From Microvirga sp. Mcv34 (lineage in GTDB: Bacteria; Pseudomonadota; Alphaproteobacteria; Rhizobiales; Beijerinckiaceae), in assembly GCF_024519725.1 (NCBI RefSeq), contig NZ_JALJRK010000009.1:1-64000 (forward strand): 64,000 nucleotides of DNA, given 5' to 3'. The notes beneath the pieces are model-generated. The model did no database searches and had not been told where the DNA came from. It worked only from the letters and a program-made list of their open reading frames with translations. The position numbers were made by a program, and so were the translations under genes. This document shows positions 20,416 through 29,597 of the stretch, in pieces; position 1 is the first letter of the stretch, and each line of letters starts with the position of its first letter.

Positions 20416-20737
20416 CTGTAGCCTCTTCGAGAAACGGGGTGTGTCGGCGAGCAGCGAGGCTCGGCATTATCAGGGCAACGCGAGATGCAAGAGCCGGTTC
20501 CTGTCCTGCCCGGCGGTTCGAAACGTTCCGTCGACCTGGACCCGGGATCCAAAGAAGCGTTTCTCCGTTGTTCGAGACGGGCCACCAAGCACGATCAGAG
20601 ACGAGGGGGCGATGGGTCGAAAAGGGTTCGACGAAACGCGATGTCGCAGGCGGGACACCTGCCGGCAACCACGCGCCTTCAGTCATGTTTTCGCCGTTTT
20701 CGGAACCCTTGGGTAATCTCTGATTCAAGGAGACGTC
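20416..20737. other. Intergenic region between small membrane protein and GH2 gene
   Basis: About 320 bases between divergent genes. Short frames exist on both strands, but all look like chance open frames of GC-rich DNA. Only the AAGGAGA ribosome site (20727-20733) for the GH2 gene stands out. No clear promoter pair was recognised. Confidence 0.5.
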
Positions 20738-23488
20738 ATGCAGGACAATCGCATCAGTCTGGACGGGACTTGGGAATTTTTGCACGTGGCCGACGACCGT
20801 CTGTCGGGCCCGGCGGAGGTTCGCCAGATCACGGTGCCCAGTCCGTGGCAGGCCCAGTTCGCGGACCTGCGCATGCGTGCCGGCATCGGCATCTATCGCA
20901 GGACGATCGAGATCGACGAAGCTTGGCTGCACGACAGTATCTGGATCCGCTTCGGCGCCGTCTTCCACAACACCAAGGTGTTCATCAACGGCGAGGTGGT
21001 CGGCCACAACGAGGGCGGATTCCTGCCGTTCTCGTTCGACGTGACGCCTTATCTCAAGCCCGGTGCGAACGAGATCAAGGTCCGCGTCGACAGCCCGACC
21101 GACAACCCGGCCGAGTTTCCGGATTCGCCCTTCGCGGAAATCCCGTTCGGCAAGCAGAGCTGGTACGGCCCCCTCTCCGGCATCTGGCAGCCGGTCTATT
21201 TCGAACGCCGCATCCCCGATCACATGAACCGCGTCCGCCTCGTGCCCAACCTGACCACGGGTCGGGTGAGCTCCGGCGTATTTTTCGCGCGTCCGCTCAC
21301 CGACGCGACGCAGATCCGCATCGAGGTCACGGATCCATCGGGCGATGTCGTGCTCGACGAGATGCACGAGACGCAGGTGGGCGTCACCTCCATGCCGTTC
21401 GAGTTCACCATCGACGACGTGCGCGCTTGGTCGCCGGATTATCCCAATCTCTACCGCATCCGCCTCCAATTCATCCGCAACGGCGAAGTAAAGGACGAGA
21501 TCGCGGACAATTTCGGCTTTCGCTCCATCGAGACGCGCAACGGCAAATTCTATCTCAACGGAGAGCCGCTCTACCTGCGCTCCGCCCTCGACCAGGACTA
21601 CTACCCGGATACGATCTGCACCGTGCCGTCCGTGGAGTTCCTGGAGGATCAGTTCCGCAAGGCCAAGGAGCTCGGCCTCAACTGCCTGCGCTGCCACATC
21701 AAGGCGGCCGACCCGCGCTATTACGAAGTGGCGGACCGGATGGGCATGCTCATCTGGACCGAGCTGCCGAACGGCGGCATGGCCACGGACCGCTCCCGCG
21801 GGCGCAAGGAAAAGCTCTTGAAGGGCATCGTCGACCGCGACGGAAACCATCCCTCCATCGTGATCTGGACGATCATCAACGAGAACTGGGGCGTCGATCT
21901 CGTCAACGACGCGGATCACCGCGACTGGCTCAAGCGCACCTTCGCCTGGCTGAAAGCCTATGACCCGACGCGCCTCGTGGTCGACAATTCGCCGCTCGCG
22001 CCGAGCTTCCACGTGGAATCGGACATCGCGGATTATCACCTCTACGCCGCCTATCCCGATCACCGGGCGGCGTGGGATCAGTTCGTCGACGAGCTCTCGG
22101 GTCGGGCCTCGTGGCTCTACTCGCCTCACGGCGATGCGGTCATCACCGGGCGCGAGCCGCTGATGTGCTCCGAGTTCGGCAATTGGGGCCTGCCGTATCC
22201 GAAGGATTTGCGCGACGCCAAGGGCGAGGAGCCCTGGTGGTTCGAGACCGGGCACGATTGGGGCGAGGGCGTCATGTATGCTCACGGCGTCGAGAACCGT
22301 TTCTCGGACTGGAGCCTCGACCGGGTCTTCGGCGACCTGCGCCGCTTCGTCATCGCGGCGCAGTGGCAGCAGTTCCGCGCGTTGAAATACGAGATCGAGG
22401 CCATGCGCCGGAAGCCGAACCTCGCCGGCTACGTCATCACCGAGCTGCACGATTGCCATTGGGAATCGAACGGCCTTCTCGACATGCGCCGAAACCCGCG
22501 CGTGTTCCACGAGCTGTTCCACATTGTCAATTCGGACACGGTGATCGTGCCGCAATGGGAGCGCGCATCCTATTGGGCAGGCGAGACGGCTTCCCTGGGC
22601 CTCGCTCTCGCCCACGGGGCCGGGCCGGTTCTGGAGAACTGCAAGCTGGAGATCTCCCTCTGCGGCGAAAGCCAAGTGATCGATCTGCCGCGTCTCGAGG
22701 CACCGCACGTGCTCGATCTCGGCCGCATCGAGATCCGTCTGCCGGAGATGGACGAGCCCTCGCTGCGTCGTATCGCCTTCGACCTGCGCACGGCTGATGG
22801 ACGCGTCATCGCGCATAACCACCACGACATCGCGATCCATCCCAAGCGCACGCGGCCGGTTCATGCCCGCGAGCTGGTGTGGTCGCCGGACGAGGACATC
22901 CGCGAGCGCTTCCGGGCGTTGGGCTACACCCTGGCCCGCGCGTTCGAGGAATCGACCCTGATCGTGTCGCGCACGCACAACAAAGCCATTGCCGATCACG
23001 TGCGCGCGGGCGCCAAGCTCCTGCTCCTGCCGGAAGAGGACATGACCCTCTATCCGTTCTTCCCGCACTGGCAGGCCGTGCGGGTGCAGTCCCGCGCCGG
23101 CACCCTCTGGTCGGGCGATTGGGCCTCATCCTTCGGCTGGCTGCGGCGCCAGGGCCATTTTGCCCGCTTCCCGTCGGGCCCGCTGCTCGACGAGACGATG
23201 GATCGGGTGCTGCCGGATTACGTGATCGCCAATTGCAACCTGCTCGACTTCCAGGCCCGCGTGTTCTCCGGCCTCGTGGTCGGCTGGATCCACAAGCCGG
23301 TCGCGCTCGGCGTCGAACGCTCCTACGGCCGCGGCCGCCTGGTGGCCTCGACCCTGCGCCTGTTCCGGGACGAGCCCCTCGCCGACCCGACCGCCACGGT
23401 GCTGACCGATGCCCTGGTGGAGCTGGCCGTGGAGTCCCGGGCCGCGCGCCTCGAAGAAGCCGTCCGGGCCGCGGAGGCTGCCGCGTAG
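20738..23488 (+). CDS. Glycoside hydrolase family 2 protein
   Basis: A 916-residue GH2-type enzyme, the family of beta-galactosidases, beta-glucuronidases and beta-mannosidases. Domains: N-terminal jelly-roll sugar-binding domain (about 1-165, ISLDGTWEFLH and GIYRRTIEIDEAWL), an immunoglobulin-like domain (about 170-270), and a TIM barrel (about 275-600). The acid/base Glu is in IINENWG (about residue 382) and the likely nucleophile Glu in MCSEFGNWG (about 479). The last ~300 residues form extra beta-rich domains. No signal peptide, so it probably acts in the cytoplasm. A strong ribosome site (AAGGAGA, 6 bases) fixes the start. It converges on a sugar operon with GH1-RmlD, Glf and a glycosyltransferase. 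Substrate unknown. Confidence 0.88.
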   Translation: MQDNRISLDGTWEFLHVADDRLSGPAEVRQITVPSPWQAQFADLRMRAGIGIYRRTIEIDEAWLHDSIWIRFGAVFHNTKVFINGEVVGHNEGGFLPFSFDVTPYLKPGANEIKVRVDSPTDNPAEFPDSPFAEIPFGKQSWYGPLSGIWQPVYFERRIPDHMNRVRLVPNLTTGRVSSGVFFARPLTDATQIRIEVTDPSGDVVLDEMHETQVGVTSMPFEFTIDDVRAWSPDYPNLYRIRLQFIRNGEVKDEIADNFGFRSIETRNGKFYLNGEPLYLRSALDQDYYPDTICTVPSVEFLEDQFRKAKELGLNCLRCHIKAADPRYYEVADRMGMLIWTELPNGGMATDRSRGRKEKLLKGIVDRDGNHPSIVIWTIINENWGVDLVNDADHRDWLKRTFAWLKAYDPTRLVVDNSPLAPSFHVESDIADYHLYAAYPDHRAAWDQFVDELSGRASWLYSPHGDAVITGREPLMCSEFGNWGLPYPKDLRDAKGEEPWWFETGHDWGEGVMYAHGVENRFSDWSLDRVFGDLRRFVIAAQWQQFRALKYEIEAMRRKPNLAGYVITELHDCHWESNGLLDMRRNPRVFHELFHIVNSDTVIVPQWERASYWAGETASLGLALAHGAGPVLENCKLEISLCGESQVIDLPRLEAPHVLDLGRIEIRLPEMDEPSLRRIAFDLRTADGRVIAHNHHDIAIHPKRTRPVHARELVWSPDEDIRERFRALGYTLARAFEESTLIVSRTHNKAIADHVRAGAKLLLLPEEDMTLYPFFPHWQAVRVQSRAGTLWSGDWASSFGWLRRQGHFARFPSGPLLDETMDRVLPDYVIANCNLLDFQARVFSGLVVGWIHKPVALGVERSYGRGRLVASTLRLFRDEPLADPTATVLTDALVELAVESRAARLEEAVRAAEAAA

Positions 23489-23511
23489 AGCATCACGCCG
23501 GACAACAGTGA

Positions 23512-23541
23512 AAAGGCGGCCGGATCGCTCCGGCCGCCTTT
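23512..23541. terminator. Bidirectional Rho-independent terminator
   Basis: A 13-bp stem (23512-23524 with 23529-23541) with a 4-base loop and T-rich flanks on both strands lies between the convergent GH2 and GH1-RmlD genes. Confidence 0.85.
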
Positions 23542-23564
23542 CTTTTATCGTCGATAAGGAGATT

Positions 23565-25736
23565 CTACTCGGCCGCCATCTTCAGCGCGTCTTCGGACCA
23601 TTCCATTTCGCTGTCGATGAAGAACCGGTCGAGCGCGCTGTCGAGCCGCGGCATGAGGATGCCGCGCTCCGTGAACAGGGTCGTGTTGAGGGCCGGGAGA
23701 TCGCCCGCATCGGTCACGAGGCCCGGATCGAACCCTGCGCGCTCGGCCGCCATGGCGGCGAGATCGCGCCAGGAGGTCTCACCGATATTGGCCATGTGCC
23801 AGATGCCCGTGCCGCCGTCGATCAGGAGATCGAGCGACGTGTTCACGAGGTCGGGCACATAGGTGGGCGAGACCACATCGAGGCTGGCCTTCACGCCTTC
23901 GCCCTTGCTGAGGATGTTCAGGATCGACCAGACGAAGTTGTAGCGATCCCATGGGCCGAAGAAGGCGCTCGTGCGCAGGACGAGAGCCTTGTCATGCGCC
24001 GCCAGAACCCTGCGCTCCGCCTCGGCCTTGCTCTCGCCGTAGACGGTCGTGGGATTAACCTCGTCGCTCTCCACGTAGGGCCGGCCCAGCGTGCCGTCGA
24101 ACACGAGATCGGACGAGAAGGTGACGAGGGGGATGTCGAGATCGGCACAGGCCTTGGCCAGCACCTCGGCCCCGACGGCGTTCTCCCGGAAGCAGGCCTG
24201 TCTGTCGTTCTCGGCCTCCGCCACGCGCACATACCCGGCCGTGTTGATCACCGCCCAGGGACGATAGCACGCGAGGGCCTCGGCGACGCTCCTGGGATCT
24301 GCGACGTCCATGTCCTGGCGCGAGAGCAGCACGTGATTGAGCCCGCGGAAATCGCACAGGCGGGAATAGGCGCGGCCGAGCGTTCCCGTGGCGCCCGTGA
24401 TCAGGAGCTGCCGCGGCGCATCGGCGAGCCAGCAGGATTTCGACTGCCGCGCGGGCAGCTTGTAGAACCGGATGTCGCGCTTCCACCAGCCTGCGCGGTC
24501 GAGCACGGGATGATCGAAGCTCCCGGTCTTGGCGAGCGCCTCCGCCGCATGGGCGAGCGCCGTGCGGCGCGGTTCGGGAGCGCGCACGTCGAAGGGTCCA
24601 GGCTCGTAGAAGCCGTCGCGGCGCGTCAGCAGGCTGTTCCAGTCGACGGCGCCGTAAAGGGACCAGACGGTCACGGCCCGGATGTCTGCGCCCTCATTGC
24701 GCAGCGTATTGACGTCGTTCCAGACTTCCATGAGCCAGCGCAGCTGATCGTCGCGAGAGCTGCCGTGATGCGCCTCCGTGACGGCGATGGGCCGTTTGTA
24801 GCGCTCCCACACCTCCCGCAGGCGGGCGGCCGGTCCAAGCTCCGCGGACGGCAGGGGCATGCGGACGGCCTCCGCATCCGCATAGCGATGCCGACCGTTG
24901 CCGCCCCAATGGTGCTCGGGATAGCGGGCCGTGCGCTCGTCGAGATAGCGTTCGCTCGTCAGGTAGTGATTGATGCCGATGATATCGGGCGCGGCATCCG
25001 CTTCGAGAAGAAGTTCGAGGTCGGCCTGCGCGACGCCGTTCTCCAGGAAGATGCCCCACCAGGGATGGTCCCGGTCGACCATGCCGCAGAGAAGGTCGAA
25101 GCTCAGGAAACGACGCTGGTTCTCGTGCTCGGCCTGATAGGCAAGCGTCGGCGTCGAGAAGGTCTTGCCCATGTCGTCCGTCTGCACGAGCTGCGCATCC
25201 GGCCTGACCTTGCGGATGGCGCGCATGGACAGGACCGTGGCCTTGCACTCGTTGACGAGGATCTTGAGGAACGAGTCGTAACTCGTACCGTGCGGATACC
25301 AATGGCCGTAAAGGCCCGAGAACCGCGCCGTGGTGAGCGGCTCGTTGACGGGCGTGTAGAGGTCGAGATGAGGATAGCGCTGCGCCACGTTGGCGGCATG
25401 GCGCGCCAGGAGCTCGGGCCAGGCGGGATCGAGCATGTGGGTATAGTGCGGGCCGCTGCCGTGGTGGCACAGGCCGGCGATGGCACGAATGCCGAGCCTC
25501 CGCAGGCGGGTCAGGCGCTCATCGTGCCATGAGAAGTCCGTGCGGTCCGGGCTCTCGGGAGAAATTCTCTCCCAGAGCACCGGATAGCGCAACGTGCGGA
25601 TCCCGAGTTCGGCGATGCGGTCGAGATCCGCGATACGATCGTGATGACCGGTCTCCAGGCTTTGATCGCGATAGTCGTCTCCAACTCTCGCAACCGTGCA
25701 TTCCAGGCCGCCCCAGAGTTCCAGCGGTCGATTCAT
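23565..25736 (-). CDS. GH1-like glycosidase fused to RmlD-like sugar nucleotide reductase
   Basis: A two-domain fusion of about 723 residues. Residues ~1-420 form a GH1-like TIM barrel: LWERISPE near the start, acid/base Glu in YTPVNEPL, and a candidate nucleophile Glu in IAVTEAHHG. Residues ~430-720 form an extended-SDR domain of the RmlD type (dTDP-4-dehydrorhamnose reductase): ITGATGTLGRAYSR dinucleotide motif, INTAGYVRVAEAEND and VYGESKAEAE carrying the YxxxK catalytic pair. The ATG at 25736 has CGGAG 7 bases upstream; the longer frame to 25766 is less likely. It is the last gene of an operon with Glf and a glycosyltransferase. The dual activity is odd: one half hydrolyses or transfers sugars, the other reduces nucleotide sugars. 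Actual substrates are unknown. Confidence 0.87.
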   Translation of the reverse strand: MNRPLELWGGLECTVARVGDDYRDQSLETGHHDRIADLDRIAELGIRTLRYPVLWERISPESPDRTDFSWHDERLTRLRRLGIRAIAGLCHHGSGPHYTHMLDPAWPELLARHAANVAQRYPHLDLYTPVNEPLTTARFSGLYGHWYPHGTSYDSFLKILVNECKATVLSMRAIRKVRPDAQLVQTDDMGKTFSTPTLAYQAEHENQRRFLSFDLLCGMVDRDHPWWGIFLENGVAQADLELLLEADAAPDIIGINHYLTSERYLDERTARYPEHHWGGNGRHRYADAEAVRMPLPSAELGPAARLREVWERYKRPIAVTEAHHGSSRDDQLRWLMEVWNDVNTLRNEGADIRAVTVWSLYGAVDWNSLLTRRDGFYEPGPFDVRAPEPRRTALAHAAEALAKTGSFDHPVLDRAGWWKRDIRFYKLPARQSKSCWLADAPRQLLITGATGTLGRAYSRLCDFRGLNHVLLSRQDMDVADPRSVAEALACYRPWAVINTAGYVRVAEAENDRQACFRENAVGAEVLAKACADLDIPLVTFSSDLVFDGTLGRPYVESDEVNPTTVYGESKAEAERRVLAAHDKALVLRTSAFFGPWDRYNFVWSILNILSKGEGVKASLDVVSPTYVPDLVNTSLDLLIDGGTGIWHMANIGETSWRDLAAMAAERAGFDPGLVTDAGDLPALNTTLFTERGILMPRLDSALDRFFIDSEMEWSEDALKMAAE

Positions 25737-25807
25737 CCATACGCTCCGAGCTATGACTACAGGCACTCAACAACTATGCTTAGCGCGGATTGTTCGATGC
25801 ATTTCGA

Positions 25808-26962
25808 CTATGAAACCATCGCGGCTGAATTCGACACGACTTTCACTGAACTGGTATCGGCTCCGACCGGCAGGGACTCGTTGATGCGTCGGAAGGTGGC
25901 GAGAGCCTGACCGACGATCTGGTCCATGTTGTAGTAGCGGTAGGTCGCCAAACGGCCGACGAACCACACGTCGGGCGTCGCCAGGGCCAGGCGCTCGTAT
26001 TTCTTGAAGAGCTCCTGATTCTCCGCCTTCGGGATCGGGTAGTAGGGGTCTCCTTCGGCGGACGGATACTCATAGGTGAGCGCCGTCTTGGCATGATCCT
26101 GACCGGTGAGATGCTTGTACTCCGTGACGCGGGTGTAGTCGTGCGTCTGCGGGTAGTTCACCACGCCCACGGGCTGGTGCCAAGCCTTGTCGAGGGTGAC
26201 GTGCTCGAAGCGCAGCGAGCGATAGGGCAGCTTGCCGAACTGGAAATTGAAGTACTCGTCGATCGGGCCCGTATAGATGACGCGGCGATGAGGAACGACG
26301 TGCTTGATGTCGTCGTAATCGGTCTGCGTCATCACGTGGATGTTCGGATGGCTCACCATCTTCTCGAACATCCGCGTGTAGCCGTGCTTGGGCATGAACT
26401 GGAATTCGTCCGCGAAGTAGCGGTCGTCCCGGTTCGTGCGCGTCGGCACACGCGAGGTCACCGACTTGTCGAGCTCCGACGGGTCGAGACCCCATTGCTT
26501 GCGCGTATAGCCGCGGAAGAACTTCTCGTAGAGCTCGCGCCCGACGGCGGAGACCACCACGTCTTCCGATGTCCTGATCTCGCCGTTCTTTTCCGCCCGC
26601 TCCGCGAACCAATCCTGCAGCTGCTCGGACGTGAGGTTCAGCCCATAGAGCTTGTTGACCGTGTCGAGATTGATCGGAATCGGCACGAGCATGTCGTCCA
26701 CTTCCGCCAGCACCCGATGCTCGTAGAAGCGCCATTCCGTGAAGCGGGACAGGTGATCGAAGATCTGCTTGGAGTTGGTGTGGAAGATATGAGGCCCGTA
26801 CTGGTGGATGAGCAGGCCGTTGTCGTCGTATCGGTCATAGGCGTTGCCGCCGATGTGATTGCGACGATCGATCAGAAGGACGCGCTCATTGCGCTCCGTG
26901 GCCAGGCGCTCCGCCAGAACGCTGCCCGCGAAGCCGGCGCCGACAATCAACCAATCATACAT
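25808..26962 (-). CDS. glf: UDP-galactopyranose mutase
   Basis: FAD-dependent enzyme of 384 residues that interconverts UDP-galactopyranose and UDP-galactofuranose, the donor for galactofuranose in surface glycans. The N-terminal FAD motif is VGAGFAGSVLAERL, followed by HIGGNAYD and the family-specific GPHIFHTNSK segment; RVVPxR-like and TEYKHLTGQ motifs lie later, and WFVGRLATYRYYNMDQ near the C-terminus contributes to flavin and substrate binding. Its ribosome site overlaps the stop of the upstream glycosyltransferase (8-base gap), so both are one transcript. Cytoplasmic. Confidence 0.95.
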   Translation of the reverse strand: MYDWLIVGAGFAGSVLAERLATERNERVLLIDRRNHIGGNAYDRYDDNGLLIHQYGPHIFHTNSKQIFDHLSRFTEWRFYEHRVLAEVDDMLVPIPINLDTVNKLYGLNLTSEQLQDWFAERAEKNGEIRTSEDVVVSAVGRELYEKFFRGYTRKQWGLDPSELDKSVTSRVPTRTNRDDRYFADEFQFMPKHGYTRMFEKMVSHPNIHVMTQTDYDDIKHVVPHRRVIYTGPIDEYFNFQFGKLPYRSLRFEHVTLDKAWHQPVGVVNYPQTHDYTRVTEYKHLTGQDHAKTALTYEYPSAEGDPYYPIPKAENQELFKKYERLALATPDVWFVGRLATYRYYNMDQIVGQALATFRRINESLPVGADTSSVKVVSNSAAMVS

Positions 26963-26970
26963 GTTTCAGA

Positions 26971-28188
26971 TCACTCCGCAGGCGTGGTGGCATAAACGGG
27001 AAGGGACGAGGCGGGGCGATCGCTCGCGGTGTCGTCGGTGACATCCAGCATCAGCTTGTGCATGGAAGTCCAGGTCTTATCCCAGGACCCGGCTGCGAGG
27101 TGCCGGTCGACCTTCGCGAGCCACGCATCCTTCGGTCGCGCGAGAATCGTCTCGACCTTCGCCACGACTTCCTTGGCATCCCTGGCGATTTCGACGAGGC
27201 CTTTTTCACCGTAGGGCCGCACCACATCGGTGATCGGGGTCGACACAACCGGCACGCCGGCCGCCAGGAATTCCGGCGTCTTCGTCGGACTGATGAACTT
27301 CGTCGCCTCGTTCAGGGCGAAGTTCATGAAGCCCACGTCCCAGCCAGACAGATAATGGGGCAGCTCGTTGTAGGACTTTCCGCCGAGCCAATGGATGTTG
27401 GGCCGCTGCGGCAACGTGGACGGGTCGATCTTCACGACTGGACCGATCATCACGAACTGCCAGTCGGGACGCAGATCGGCAACCTCGGCCAGGAGATCGA
27501 TATCCATGCGTTCGTCGACGACGCCGAAGAAGCCGAGGCGGATATGCGGGATCTGCGCCTGATCGTCGGGATCCTTGTCAATGGAGCGCGCCTGCGAGAA
27601 ATGATTGAAGTCGATGGAGGACGGAAAGCCGTGAACGCTGCGATGGCGATGACGCTTGGCCTCGTAGAGGCTCATGCCGCCTGTGAAGACGAGGTCGCAG
27701 CGGGCGAAGAGAGCGTTCTCCAGGTCGAGCATTTCCTGCGACGCACCGCGGAACAGCGAAAGCTCGTCCATGTTGTCGTAAACGCACAGGTCGCATTCGA
27801 GGTCGCTTGTGAAGGCCATGGCCATCGGCGTGTAGTACCAGAACACCCGCGGGCTCGAAGCCTCGCGACCAATCAATTCCTCGATCAGGTCGTGCTGCTC
27901 GGCAAGAATATCTTCATGCGACAGGCCTTCGGGAAGAACCGGGAGGGCGATGGTGACGCCCTGGGGCCGATCGCTCAGATCCATGTGAGGCTTCGCACCC
28001 GCCTTGAACACCGGCTCCTCAATGATCAGAACGTCGTAATGCTTGACGGCTCGGCTGAGCAGATGCTGCGGCCGTTGCCACACGAAATCCCAACGCAGAT
28101 GGGAGAAACAGACGAGGAGGGGTTTTTCTGAAGCGGTCTTGGCAGGCGAACGAAGGGCATAGGAGTGCGTCATCAAACGCTCATGCAT
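26971..28188 (-). CDS. Glycosyltransferase, group 1 (GT-B) type
   Basis: A 405-residue GT-B-fold glycosyltransferase. The N-terminal half begins with LLVCFSHLRWDFVWQRPQHLLSR, a signature of transferases that neighbour Glf; the C-terminal half has RLGFFGVVDERMDIDLL, NIHWLGGKSYNELPHYLSGWDV and the donor-site segment KTPEFLAAGVPVVSTP. It is the first gene of the operon glycosyltransferase-glf-GH1/RmlD and may transfer galactofuranose or another sugar to a lipid or polysaccharide (inference from position). The ATG at 28188 is supported by GAGGA 7 bases upstream. No membrane helices. Confidence 0.85.
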   Translation of the reverse strand: MHERLMTHSYALRSPAKTASEKPLLVCFSHLRWDFVWQRPQHLLSRAVKHYDVLIIEEPVFKAGAKPHMDLSDRPQGVTIALPVLPEGLSHEDILAEQHDLIEELIGREASSPRVFWYYTPMAMAFTSDLECDLCVYDNMDELSLFRGASQEMLDLENALFARCDLVFTGGMSLYEAKRHRHRSVHGFPSSIDFNHFSQARSIDKDPDDQAQIPHIRLGFFGVVDERMDIDLLAEVADLRPDWQFVMIGPVVKIDPSTLPQRPNIHWLGGKSYNELPHYLSGWDVGFMNFALNEATKFISPTKTPEFLAAGVPVVSTPITDVVRPYGEKGLVEIARDAKEVVAKVETILARPKDAWLAKVDRHLAAGSWDKTWTSMHKLMLDVTDDTASDRPASSLPVYATTPAE

Positions 28189-28334
28189 AGCGCCATCCTC
28201 AAATACAGGTGTGTTGTCGCGATCGGACGGAAGAACACGGCCCAGGGTGAAAAAGCGATGTCTTTAGTGAAGCGCACCAGCGTTGGGTCGTGGTCGCAAT
28301 CGATTGTACAACGCAGATGGGGCTTTTTGGTTCC

Positions 28335-28373
28335 CTCGCGTTCATCTTTGTGAACAGCTGTTCATGACGCGAG
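28335..28373. repeat. Nested palindrome downstream of the PHA-system gene
   Basis: CTCGCGTTCAT (28335-28345) nearly matches the complement of ATGACGCGAG (28364-28373), and a perfect 14-base palindrome TGAACAGCTGTTCA lies inside (28351-28364). No T-tract follows. It may be an operator-like site or an RNA hairpin between the glycosyltransferase start and the end of the small gene at 28380. Confidence 0.4.
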
Positions 28374-28379
28374 CTGTAA

Positions 28380-28691
28380 TCATTTCTTCTCGAGAAGCAG
28401 AGTGCCTTGCTTCTGAATGAAGCCCTTGGCCTTCTCCGCAACCATCGCGAGGATCCAAGGCAACTGCACTTCGACACGCACCTGATCCTGCATCACTTCC
28501 AGATGGCCGCTCACGTTCTGGCCCATGGCACCGACGCGGAAATCCATGCGATTTCCGTCCCATGTCTCATCGATGGATGCGACCTTGTCGCCGAACTGGG
28601 ATTTCAGGCCCGACATACCGCCGTGAAGCCGTCGCATCGCTTCGGCCTGACCGAGATTATGGGGAATTGAAACGACGAGAGGCTTGGCCAT
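28380..28691 (-). CDS. Polyhydroxyalkanoic acid system family protein
   Basis: A 103-residue protein of the PHA_gran_rgn family (putative polyhydroxyalkanoate-system proteins). Recognisable stretches are VSIPHNLGQAEAMRRL at the N-terminus and the central DGNRMDFRVGAMGQNVSGHLEV, ending in VQLPWILAMVAEKAKGFI. The family name comes from occurrence near PHA genes; a lipid- or granule-binding role is assumed but not shown. A GGAG box 7 bases upstream supports the start. No PHA synthase or phasin gene is in this window. Confidence 0.8.
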   Translation of the reverse strand: MAKPLVVSIPHNLGQAEAMRRLHGGMSGLKSQFGDKVASIDETWDGNRMDFRVGAMGQNVSGHLEVMQDQVRVEVQLPWILAMVAEKAKGFIQKQGTLLLEKK

Positions 28692-28745
28692 GGGAATGCT
28701 CCACTTTTCTACGACAAGCGAAGCAGTGCGGCTCGGGTTCCCTCG

Positions 28746-29051
28746 TTACAGCATTTCCACCTTGATCGCACGCATCACGATGGTCTCCTGCTCGAACCGC
28801 CGTTCCAGGTCCGCGCGGTAGCGCTCCCACCAGGCATGGTCGAGTTCGCGGGCCATCACTTCGAACACGACGATATCGTCGTGGGAGGTATGACCGCCCT
28901 CCTTCCAGACGCCTTCAGCGGGCGCGCGCGTGAAGCTCGTGATCCCGCCGAAGCGCTCGGACAGCTCCTTGCGGACCCGCGCATAGACCGCCCCGTCGAG
29001 ACGGCGGCCCTTGTTGTCGGCGAGCGGCAGCAGAATCTGAACCAGATGCAT
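28746..29051 (-). CDS. Conserved-looking hypothetical protein, about 101 residues
   Basis: Compact soluble protein starting MHLVQILLPLADN, with AVYARVRKELSERFGGITSF and ending in an EQETIVMRAIKVEML strand. The pattern of alternating strands and helices looks like a small ferredoxin-like fold. I cannot attach a family name or function. The ATG at 29051 is favoured because AGGGG lies 6 bases upstream; the open frame continues to 29279 but that part has the composition of non-coding sequence. Confidence 0.65.
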   Translation of the reverse strand: MHLVQILLPLADNKGRRLDGAVYARVRKELSERFGGITSFTRAPAEGVWKEGGHTSHDDIVVFEVMARELDHAWWERYRADLERRFEQETIVMRAIKVEML

Positions 29052-29182
29052 CGGCATCCCCTGAATAACGCCATCGGATGGCGCAGGAAAATAGTTCAGG
29101 GGACGGAAAAGGCGAGACCTCCGGCCTCCGTCAGAGCATCGGATCGATCCGATACCTTTTCGAGGAACGCATCGTCGATGCG

Positions 29183-29539
29183 TTAGGCCTGCAGGGCCGC
29201 GAACAATTCGCGATCCGATTCGGGCCATTCCTCGGCGATCCGATAGCGGCCCGACGGCTTCGACACGCGCCATGGGCACTCCGTCGATGCGTGGAACGCC
29301 TCAGATGGCCGCAGGCGCCGGGCGCTGCCGTCAGCCTGGATTTCATCGATGACGACGAAGCCGAAGATCGTGAGACGCGTGGCCATGACCTTGGTGGCGC
29401 GATCGCCTGCCGCAATCGGCAACGAGCCTGCGGCATAGACCGCATCCATCAGGCTTCGTTGATCGCGGTGGGGATTCGCCGACGAGCGTGCGCCCGGAAA
29501 GCGTATGACATTCGTCGGCTGAGACGATCTCGATTCCAT
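29183..29539 (-). CDS. Hypothetical protein, 118 residues
   Basis: Soluble protein of unrecognised family. It begins with MESRSSQPTNVIRFPGARSS (a polar tail with the VIRFP segment common in rhizobial small proteins) and has a core with MATRLTIFGFVVIDEIQADG. AAGGG lies 8 bases upstream of the ATG. Its 3' end lies 131 bases from the start of the next gene downstream. Real but unassigned; moderate confidence. Confidence 0.5.
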   Translation of the reverse strand: MESRSSQPTNVIRFPGARSSANPHRDQRSLMDAVYAAGSLPIAAGDRATKVMATRLTIFGFVVIDEIQADGSARRLRPSEAFHASTECPWRVSKPSGRYRIAEEWPESDRELFAALQA

Positions 29540-29597
29540 GTAAGCAACCCTTGGTCCCGAATCGGAGCCAGAATCGCCGGAAGGAATTAAGAAGCGC

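Noticed and set aside
20054-23068. Long minus-strand open frame (about 1000 codons) opposite the GH2 gene
   Set aside because: It is antisense to a clear GH2 enzyme with catalytic motifs and has no recognisable domain; long antisense frames are expected in DNA this GC-rich.
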